This document shows positions 1-7,454 of a DNA stretch of 64,000 nt, one piece after another. Under the pieces are notes generated by a model. The model saw only the letters and a list, made by a program, of their open reading frames with translations. It was not told the origin of the DNA and searched no databases. Location of the stretch: NCBI RefSeq assembly GCF_014596935.1, contig NZ_JACVXC010000002.1:158627-222626 (forward strand). Reading direction: 5' to 3'. A program made the translations under genes and the position numbers. Each line of letters begins with the position of its first letter. The stretch's first letter is position 1. This DNA comes from Aestuariibaculum suncheonense. Its GTDB lineage: Bacteria; Bacteroidota; Bacteroidia; Flavobacteriales; Flavobacteriaceae.

Positions 1-11
1 GAGACACTCAA

Positions 12-96
12 GGAGAAATGGCAGAGTGGTCGAATGCGGCAGTCTTGAAAACTGTTGAGGGTCACACCTCCGGGGGTTCGAATCCCTCTTTCTCCG
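12..96 (+). tRNA. tRNA-Ser (anticodon UGA)
   Basis: A complete class II tRNA can be folded. The acceptor stem is 12-18 with 89-95. The anticodon loop is 44-50, with TGA at 46-48. There is a long variable arm, and the T-loop TTCGAAT at 77-83 is flanked by a GGGGG/CCCTC stem. The CCA end is not encoded. It is the only RNA gene recognised and the only gene on the plus strand outside 27.8-31.5 kb. It sits at the edge of the PUL region, a common place for island boundaries, but no attachment-site repeat was found. Confidence 0.97.
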
Positions 97-119
97 CTAG
101 GAAGATATAAAATTCTACC

Positions 120-154
120 AAAAAGCCCGAAAACATTATGGTTTCGGGCTTTTT
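120..154 (+). terminator. Rho-independent terminator of tRNA-Ser
   Basis: A 13-bp perfect stem (120-132 with 142-154, core AGCCCGAAA/TTTCGGGCT) with a 9-nt loop is followed by a T run. It lies 24 bp downstream of the tRNA. The flanking A and T runs would let it work on both strands. Confidence 0.9.
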
Positions 155-207
155 TAATTTTATTTATTTCCAAATGAATTCATTTAAAACTAAATAAAAC
201 GGGGCTA

Positions 208-247
208 ATTCGGTGTCACTTTTTCTTCAATTTTACTGACACCGAAT
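208..247. repeat. 11-bp perfect inverted repeat in the spacer after the first GH43
   Basis: ATTCGGTGTCA (208-218) and its exact complement TGACACCGAAT (237-247) are separated by 18 nt. There is no T run on either side, so it is not a classical terminator. It could be a weak terminator for the minus-strand GH43 that stops at 400, or a protein-binding site. The rest of 157-399 shows nothing else. Confidence 0.5.
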
Positions 248-399
248 GAATCACACACACCTGTATTCCAGACAGTTATCACGTTTTCTGTTTAAATATT
301 TTTTTGTAATTTCAAATAAAATTATGTCCTCCCTATTGGTTAAATTATTACTATTAATCCGTTAGTATAATAACTAAACGCTTTTATCTTACCTAGATT

Positions 400-1365
400 C
401 TAAAAGAATACTCCTGAGTTGGTTCTTACTTTTTCTATATTACCTTCAATATTAAAATTCAGGCTATCTACAGCTATTTCACGGTAAAGTTCCTTACTAT
501 TGTCTGTTATTCTATGATAAACAATATAATGCTGAGCTCCCTCCTTTATAATAGTATGATGACCGGGGCCCAACGTACTTTTGTCTACAGATGTAGTTAA
601 TATGGGACTATTACCTCCTTCTTTCCAAGGACCATACGGATTGTCTCCTATAGCATATCTTACTTTATAAGTTTCTGTTGTACATTTCCCATCTGAATAC
701 ATCAAATAATATTTATTATTGTACTTTAACATAAACGGTGCTTCAAAATAGTTTGGAGGTGTAACATCTTTTATTTTCTCTTCATTGAAACTAACCATAT
801 CCTCATTTAGTTTCACTACAAAGCAGTGGCCATTTACCCAATTTAAACCTGAGCCCCAATACAAATAGGCTTGTCCATCATCATCAATAAATGCCTCGGC
901 ATCAATCATATGATAATCTTTAATCATATTACCTCTTATTAGAGGTGTATTATCTAACTTACCATTTTTCCATGGGCCAAGAGGGTGCTGACTAATTCCA
1001 ACCCAAACTTCACTCCCAACCGATACATACATATAAAACATTCCATTTTTTCCCTGAATTACAGATGGTGCCCAAACTCTACTATCATTAGAAGTTGAAC
1101 TTGTACACAATGTTTTAGTTGGCCAATTAATTTCCTTTTGTTCCCAGTTCTTAAAATCTTTTGACTCCATTACCGCAAGGTACTCTCCTCCCCAGGGATC
1201 TCGAGTTGCATACATGTAATATTTACCTTCGTATTTAACAATGGATGGATCGGCAAAGTCTCCTTTAACAACCGGATTTTGCATATATGCTTGGTGATTA
1301 TTTTTACAGCTTACGATAAACAAGCTAACTAAACTTGAAACTAAAAGAATTTGATTTTTAAACAT
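400..1365 (-). CDS. GH43-family glycosidase lipoprotein
   Basis: This is probably an exo-acting arabinofuranosidase or xylosidase of the five-bladed beta-propeller GH43 family, held on a membrane. The N-terminus is a lipoprotein signal with Cys20 in IVSC. The three expected acidic residues are visible: catalytic base Asp39 in DFADP, pKa modulator Asp155 in MIDAEAF, and general acid Glu208 in YFEAPF. Length (321 aa) fits a single-domain GH43 with no extra binding module. It is the last gene of region A, 135 bp after the regulator gene. The family is secure; the GH43 subfamily and linkage cannot be told from the sequence alone. Confidence 0.9.
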   Translation of the reverse strand: MFKNQILLVSSLVSLFIVSCKNNHQAYMQNPVVKGDFADPSIVKYEGKYYMYATRDPWGGEYLAVMESKDFKNWEQKEINWPTKTLCTSSTSNDSRVWAPSVIQGKNGMFYMYVSVGSEVWVGISQHPLGPWKNGKLDNTPLIRGNMIKDYHMIDAEAFIDDDGQAYLYWGSGLNWVNGHCFVVKLNEDMVSFNEEKIKDVTPPNYFEAPFMLKYNNKYYLMYSDGKCTTETYKVRYAIGDNPYGPWKEGGNSPILTTSVDKSTLGPGHHTIIKEGAQHYIVYHRITDNSKELYREIAVDSLNFNIEGNIEKVRTNSGVFF

Positions 1366-1500
1366 AATTTATAATCTTTAGATGTGTAATATTTAAGAGT
1401 CAAATATTAGCCTTAATTTTAAAAACCACCATAACATACTAATCAAGATTATGGACAATATCATAAAACCAAGACTAAATACACTAGTTAAGGAATATTT

Positions 1501-4500
1501 CTATTTCAATAAAGTACTAGGCGAATGACCAAATTGTTTTTTAAAGCATCTACTAAAATACAGAGGATCATTAAATCCTACCATATTGGCCACCTCGGAA
1601 ACATTATAATTTTTGGTTTTTAATAATTGTGAAGCCCTTTTTAAACGAATCGTCCTTATAAATTCATTCGGAGACAAATCTGTAAGCTGTGTAATTTTCC
1701 TATATAATTTTGACGAGCTCATTGCCAGTTCCTCACTTAAAAAGCCAGGGGTTAAACTCGGGTTGCTAATATGGTCTTCAATAATTTTTTTAATGTTTGA
1801 AATTAACTCTACATCAATTTGTGAGTGAGCAAGAGTTAAAACATCACTTTCTGCTTCACCAGAAAATTTTTGCTTTAAATCAAAATGTATTTTTATTATA
1901 TTATCTATTCTCGATTTTAATAAAGCAGGATCAAATGGTTTAACTAGATAGCCATCAACTCCTATAGTGTAGCCTTTAATTCTATTTTCGCTTTCGGCTA
2001 AAGCTGTTAATAGCACCACTGCTATATGGCTTAAATTCTCATCTGATTTTAGTTCTTCCACAAACTGGAAACCATCCATCACGGGCATCATGACATCTGC
2101 TACACAAAGAACTGGTTTTTCTTTTTTACATATTTCTAATCCCTCCTTTCCATTCTCTGCCTGAAACACTTTGTAGTAATTAGAAAGGTATTCTACTACA
2201 TAATTTCTTAATTCTGAATTATCATCTAAAACTAAAATTTTATGTTTAACGTCTGTATTTGTTTTTATCTTTTTAACATCTACATTCTTAAACGAAGATC
2301 CTTTAAGGTTGAAAGAAGATAATTCTTCCTTAATATCGTCAGGTGTAAATTCAGTTAGCTCTTCATCAGAATAATCTTCTTTTCTAATTGGTAATTCTAC
2401 AGTAAAAACACTTCCTTCATCAGGAGAACTTTTAACATTAATTTCTCCTTTGTGAATTTCAACTAAAGACTTAACTAAAGATAACCCAATCCCTGTACCC
2501 GTTGTACTTGATTTACTATTTTGAGCCTGATAAAATCTTGAAAATATCTTATCTTGACTCTCTTCAGGAATTCCAATTCCGTCATCAGACACTTCAACTT
2601 TTAAAAGTTCTCCATGACTACCAGTTAATCCTATAAACAAATCTACATTTCCGTAAGAATTAGTAAATTTCATAGCGTTTGATAGTAGATTATATAAGAT
2701 TTTGTTATACTTATCTACATCTATCCAACATAGCAAAGATTCATTTTCTACAGTTAAGTTGAAGTTAATATTTTTAGTTTGAGATAATTCGATGAAGGAA
2801 TTAAATATGTTTTTGGTAATTATAACAATATCTATTTCCGAAACTTTTAATTTTAAAGTACCGGTTTCTGCTCGTCTAAAATCTAAAATTTGATTTACAA
2901 GTCTTAGTAATCTATTTGCATTTTGATAAATTAAGTCTAACCTACTCCTTTCATAAGAAGTCGAATTTTCTTGTTCTAACAATTGTTTTACGGGCCCTAG
3001 AATTAATGTTAAAGGCGTTCGCAGTTCATGAGAAATGTTCGTAAAAAATCGCAACTTTTCATTGTTTAGTCTTTCATCTCTCTCCCGTTTAACTTTTTCT
3101 AACAACAACTCCTGTTTCAGTTTTAATCTTAATTTAATTTGTTTTCTGGAGAAATAAACTGGTATTGAAATTAAAAACAAAATAAGTGTGATTCCTTTGT
3201 ATGTTAACCAGAACGTGGGCAGCACTGTAATTTTATAACTACTTACATCACTCCACACCCCATCATTATTCGACGCTTTTATTTTGAACACATAATCTTT
3301 AGAATATAAATTTGTATACTGAACAGTTCTGGATTCACTAGAGGTTGTTATCCAATCTTTATCGAAACCTTCTAATTTATATTGAAATTTATTTTGCCTT
3401 TCATTAGTAAATGAGGGAGCGGTAAACTGAATAGAAAAACTTCTATTTTTGTAATCTAATGTTACACTTTTACTAAAATTAAAATCTTCTTTAAATGGTA
3501 TTTGGTTATTAATAATTGTGCCTGGAACTATTTCTTTATTCTCAATTTTAAATTCTGTGATTATAGGACTAGGGGAATAATTATTCTCTTTAATATTCTT
3601 AATTGAAAAATCAATTACCCCTTCTTTACCTGCTACATAAATAGTTTCATTATTCAAATTAAAAAAGCCACTAGAACTAAAAACATCAAGTCTATTACCA
3701 CTATTTATCTGATAGATATTGAAAAGATGACGCTTAAAATCATATTTACCAATTTTATTATTATTCATATTTAACCATAATATACCTTCATCGTCTGCGG
3801 TTAAATCTGTTATCCATTTACCCCTTAGCTCATTATGTTCTGTTACTAGCTTAAAATTGTCATTAATTGAATCGTACTTAGATAATCCTTTTCGTGTTGC
3901 CGCCCAAATATTCCTTTCTTTGTCTATAAGCACATCACTCACATTGTCATGTGGCAATCCATATTTATCATTTATATGATAAGCATAAGTTTTTGTTGTT
4001 TTTGCTTTTAGACTATACTTTACCAGACCAGTTTCTGTTGCAAACCATAAATCGTTACCACTTTTTTTAACTTTATTTATATCAAAATCAGGAAGTATTT
4101 TCCCATACGAATCTTTAGGTTTTAGCGTTTTTAAATCTAAAACTATAGCGCCTTCTCCAAAAGAACAAACAATTAAAGTATCGTTATCATAACTTACAAA
4201 TGAGAAAATGGGCGCATTAATAAAACCAACATCTATTATTTTTGACAGCTTTTTTTCATAGTTATAGACTAAAACTCTTCCGTCCCATAGTCCACAATAA
4301 AAATTCCTACCATCTACACTGTAAATACTAGAAATATTATTTTTACTATCAAAAAGAGGTTTTATTCTATTCCCTTGGGTTATATAAAGACCATTATGCC
4401 AGGTAGCTATAATTATCTTTCCATCATGGGTTTTTGAAAAACCCCTTATTCTTGGCGCTTGATTTCCAATATAATTAGAAATATCTTTATTAAAATTAAA

Positions 4501-5547
4501 TTGATTTTCAAAGGGGTCATACTTATCTAGACCATCCTCTGTACCTATCCATAATACTCCTGAAGTATCAAAATATAAAGCGTATATTAAATTATCGACC
4601 AATGAAGTATCATCAGACAAAATTGAATAATGCAAATCATAATTCCCATTTGGAATATCTTCTAATTGATTACAAACTATTAGTCCGCCTAAAGTTCCTA
4701 CCCAATACTTACCATACGAATCTAATGCAATAGATTGAAAATGGGGACCAATCTTTTCTCTTATAAGTTTATCCTCGATATAAAGATTTTGGAAACTATT
4801 GGATACTTTATCTAATTTATATAATCCTTCCCTAGTTCCCACAAAAATGTCTGATTTTAAATCTTCAAAAATAAAATTCAAATAAGGATTTACTTTATTA
4901 GAATCTGGTATAGGTAAGGTATAATATTTAATCTTTGAAAATTCTCCGGCATTATCTAAAGATATTTTTGCTACTCCTGCCGTACTAAAACTCCCTATCC
5001 ATAGGTTACCTTTTTTATCCTGGTAAATTTCTTTAATATACTCAAATCCAATTAAGTCCACTTTTTTAAACCTTTTCTCCTCCGGATGCAAAATATAAAG
5101 TCCTGATGTTTTTGTTCCAACCCAAACCCTTTGAAATTGGTCTACATGAACTGCTCTAATTTCTTCATCTGGTAGACTATTTGAATCAAGACTATCTTTT
5201 AAATAGGTTCTAAACTCCTGGGTTTTTGTATTTAAAAAAGTTAATCCTTTTCTGGTTCCTATCCATAAATTATTAGTTGTTTTATCAAAATACAAATCAG
5301 TTATATCATCATTATGAATACCACTTGCAACATTTGATGAGCTCAAAAAAGATTTAAACTGGTAACCATCAAACCTATTCAATCCAGAAAAAGTTCCTAA
5401 CCATAAAAAACCCTGCCCATCCTGAACTATATGTCTCACAGAGTTATGTGTCAACCCATCTTTATCATTATAATGCTCAAACTTGATTCGCTGGGCAGAT
5501 GAGACCAAGGCAGCAAATAAAAAAACAAGAAAAACCTTATAATTCAT
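1501..5547 (-). CDS. Hybrid two-component system regulator (HTCS)
   Basis: This one-protein sensor and transcription factor typically binds an oligosaccharide in the periplasm and activates its own PUL. In order: signal peptide (about 1-18); a double beta-propeller of Reg_prop repeats (repeated LWIGT-type motifs, to about 690); a Y_Y_Y domain (about 700-765); a membrane helix (about 781-801); a HisKA domain with phospho-acceptor His840 in ISHELRTP; HATPase with GTGIGLSLV; a receiver domain with Asp1151 in ADVMMP; and an AraC-type helix-turn-helix over the last 100 residues. Full length (1348 aa) and apparently intact. It lies 38 bp after the phosphoesterase gene, at the distal end of region A, so it most likely controls the SusC/SusD operon starting near 27.4 kb. 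The ligand is unknown. Confidence 0.96.
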   Translation of the reverse strand: MNYKVFLVFLFAALVSSAQRIKFEHYNDKDGLTHNSVRHIVQDGQGFLWLGTFSGLNRFDGYQFKSFLSSSNVASGIHNDDITDLYFDKTTNNLWIGTRKGLTFLNTKTQEFRTYLKDSLDSNSLPDEEIRAVHVDQFQRVWVGTKTSGLYILHPEEKRFKKVDLIGFEYIKEIYQDKKGNLWIGSFSTAGVAKISLDNAGEFSKIKYYTLPIPDSNKVNPYLNFIFEDLKSDIFVGTREGLYKLDKVSNSFQNLYIEDKLIREKIGPHFQSIALDSYGKYWVGTLGGLIVCNQLEDIPNGNYDLHYSILSDDTSLVDNLIYALYFDTSGVLWIGTEDGLDKYDPFENQFNFNKDISNYIGNQAPRIRGFSKTHDGKIIIATWHNGLYITQGNRIKPLFDSKNNISSIYSVDGRNFYCGLWDGRVLVYNYEKKLSKIIDVGFINAPIFSFVSYDNDTLIVCSFGEGAIVLDLKTLKPKDSYGKILPDFDINKVKKSGNDLWFATETGLVKYSLKAKTTKTYAYHINDKYGLPHDNVSDVLIDKERNIWAATRKGLSKYDSINDNFKLVTEHNELRGKWITDLTADDEGILWLNMNNNKIGKYDFKRHLFNIYQINSGNRLDVFSSSGFFNLNNETIYVAGKEGVIDFSIKNIKENNYSPSPIITEFKIENKEIVPGTIINNQIPFKEDFNFSKSVTLDYKNRSFSIQFTAPSFTNERQNKFQYKLEGFDKDWITTSSESRTVQYTNLYSKDYVFKIKASNNDGVWSDVSSYKITVLPTFWLTYKGITLILFLISIPVYFSRKQIKLRLKLKQELLLEKVKRERDERLNNEKLRFFTNISHELRTPLTLILGPVKQLLEQENSTSYERSRLDLIYQNANRLLRLVNQILDFRRAETGTLKLKVSEIDIVIITKNIFNSFIELSQTKNINFNLTVENESLLCWIDVDKYNKILYNLLSNAMKFTNSYGNVDLFIGLTGSHGELLKVEVSDDGIGIPEESQDKIFSRFYQAQNSKSSTTGTGIGLSLVKSLVEIHKGEINVKSSPDEGSVFTVELPIRKEDYSDEELTEFTPDDIKEELSSFNLKGSSFKNVDVKKIKTNTDVKHKILVLDDNSELRNYVVEYLSNYYKVFQAENGKEGLEICKKEKPVLCVADVMMPVMDGFQFVEELKSDENLSHIAVVLLTALAESENRIKGYTIGVDGYLVKPFDPALLKSRIDNIIKIHFDLKQKFSGEAESDVLTLAHSQIDVELISNIKKIIEDHISNPSLTPGFLSEELAMSSSKLYRKITQLTDLSPNEFIRTIRLKRASQLLKTKNYNVSEVANMVGFNDPLYFSRCFKKQFGHSPSTLLK

Positions 5548-5585
5548 ATTAATTTAAATTTTATCTGTAAATAAAACGATAAAGT

Positions 5586-7436
5586 TTACCAATATAAAGG
5601 ATTTACGGCTTTTATTTCTCCTGATTTGATATCTATTTCAAAATGATTGGCAGGATAACCGCTGCATATCTTGATAAATATCGTTCCCCATAATTTTAAC
5701 TGTTCATTTGATGTGCTTTTAAAAAAAGCAGATAAAATAAGATATTGTTTTAATCTGTATTCACCAACATCTGAAATGGCTAATTTATCGGCATTCTTCA
5801 GTTTATAAAAATCATGAATCATATCAAGACCTGTCCATTCCTCAAAAACACTTATAGGTATTTCTTTTAAATTTAAATTCTTTGTGAATTTTTCAAAATC
5901 TCCTCCTTCCCGCTTCGCTAAATCAATTAATTTGCTTCCCGAAGCTTTTATTAGTTGATCTTTAAAATTTTCAGGCCAATCGTTATTTATAAATCTTAAT
6001 CGCACTAATTCGTGTAAATGCCATTCTGTAAAATCTTTATAAGTAGCTACACTTAAAATATCTTTGTTCCAAATATTTTTACTATCATGCTTTTTTATAA
6101 ACTCGTATTCCTGCTCATACAAAGGAAATAATGTTTTGAAATCTGGAACTGAATCTAACCTAATTGTTTCTACTTCCCAGGTATAGTTATCCTTTATTGT
6201 TAGTAACTTATAAGCTGGAATATATGCTGCTAGTGAGGGCACTTGAATATTCACCAAACTTTTGTGATCATTATATTTTCTTACTCCTGTGTCGTTAATA
6301 TGCATATGTCCCCCAAAATGCACTTTAATACCAGCTTGTACGAATGCTTTAGCTACTTGTTCTTCTGGAACTCTATGCAATTGCATTTTTTCTTTACCAA
6401 ATAGTTGTCTCATTTCTAATGAAGCATCATCATTAAAATCGACTGTTGGGTAATGACTAAAAACAACAAGATGTTTACCAAGAACCTGAGCTCTTTCTGT
6501 AACGGTCTTTATCCAATCTATTAAATATGATTTATGAGACAGAAGGTTATTATATCCAATACTAGCACCTTTAAAATCTTCAGGATTGCTTGACATGCCT
6601 TTACTTGTGGGAACATAAACATTGGCATCAATAGCTAAAAACCACAAATTATCTTTATGCTCGATCAAGTAACTTAAATCTGGAATTTCGGCTCCATTTG
6701 TTTGAGATTTATATGTTCTAAATTTAATATCAGAATACAAACGCGCTTCTTTGTAATTATAATCCGCATAAGTATAATTAGTAAATGGTGTTTCCCAATA
6801 CATTGTCTCTGGTTGCACTTGAAAGCCAAAACTTCCCAATTCTTTTAAAATCTCCCGGTATCCCAGCTTTGCTATATCTTTGGTTACAATTACTGGCAAG
6901 GGATTTTCAGCTTCACTATTAAACAAATCTTTTTTACTGAAAATTGCCTGAGGTTTTCCTCCTTGCCCTATAAAATCTGGCTTACCTGCATCTTGATAAA
7001 ATGGTTTTACAGGATCATGGTTGCCTGTGGTTAAAACAAAATTAATTTCGTATTTATTAGAATATTCGTTCAAAATATTCTTCATACCTCTAACATTTAC
7101 CATCTGCCCATCGTCACTAAAATCACCGGGTAAAACCACATACTTTATACCTCGTTTAACAACATCGTTTAAAGCTGCTTTAAAAGCAAAATAATTTTCA
7201 TTAAACAGGCGCGTGGAATTTAATTGTGATTCCATGGTTCTTGCTAGCGTGTATTTTCCTGTAGAAGGATTTAAAATTCCTTTATAATTAGTATCTGAAA
7301 ATTCCGGATAAATATCCAACAAATGCACATCTGATAAAAAAGCAATTTGTATCGATTCTTTTTGTCTCTCTTCTTTATTTACCTCTTTACAAGCACAGAA
7401 TAAAATACACAGAATAACTAATACTAATCTCTTCAT
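5586..7436 (-). CDS. Lipoprotein calcineurin-like metallophosphoesterase
   Basis: This is a two-metal phosphatase or phosphodiesterase exported as a lipoprotein (Cys16 in FCAC). The family metal-binding blocks occur in order: Asp36-Val-His38 (SDVHL), PGDFSDD, TGNHD, a VVFSHYP block and GGHMH. It is larger (616 aa) than the usual 250-300-residue catalytic unit, and the last 200 residues match nothing I recognise. It lies 18 bp after GH115 and 38 bp before the HTCS, so it appears to belong to the glycan operon. Inference: it may remove phosphate from a phosphorylated glycan, or scavenge phosphate from the substrate. It could equally act on nucleotides. Confidence 0.87.
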   Translation of the reverse strand: MKRLVLVILCILFCACKEVNKEERQKESIQIAFLSDVHLLDIYPEFSDTNYKGILNPSTGKYTLARTMESQLNSTRLFNENYFAFKAALNDVVKRGIKYVVLPGDFSDDGQMVNVRGMKNILNEYSNKYEINFVLTTGNHDPVKPFYQDAGKPDFIGQGGKPQAIFSKKDLFNSEAENPLPVIVTKDIAKLGYREILKELGSFGFQVQPETMYWETPFTNYTYADYNYKEARLYSDIKFRTYKSQTNGAEIPDLSYLIEHKDNLWFLAIDANVYVPTSKGMSSNPEDFKGASIGYNNLLSHKSYLIDWIKTVTERAQVLGKHLVVFSHYPTVDFNDDASLEMRQLFGKEKMQLHRVPEEQVAKAFVQAGIKVHFGGHMHINDTGVRKYNDHKSLVNIQVPSLAAYIPAYKLLTIKDNYTWEVETIRLDSVPDFKTLFPLYEQEYEFIKKHDSKNIWNKDILSVATYKDFTEWHLHELVRLRFINNDWPENFKDQLIKASGSKLIDLAKREGGDFEKFTKNLNLKEIPISVFEEWTGLDMIHDFYKLKNADKLAISDVGEYRLKQYLILSAFFKSTSNEQLKLWGTIFIKICSGYPANHFEIDIKSGEIKAVNPLYW

Positions 7437-7454
7437 TTGATAATCAAAACTAAA

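Noticed and set aside
12-96. Repeat of the tRNA 3' end as an attachment site elsewhere in the window
   Set aside because: I did not find another copy of the T-arm to acceptor sequence; any att site must lie outside the window or be absent.
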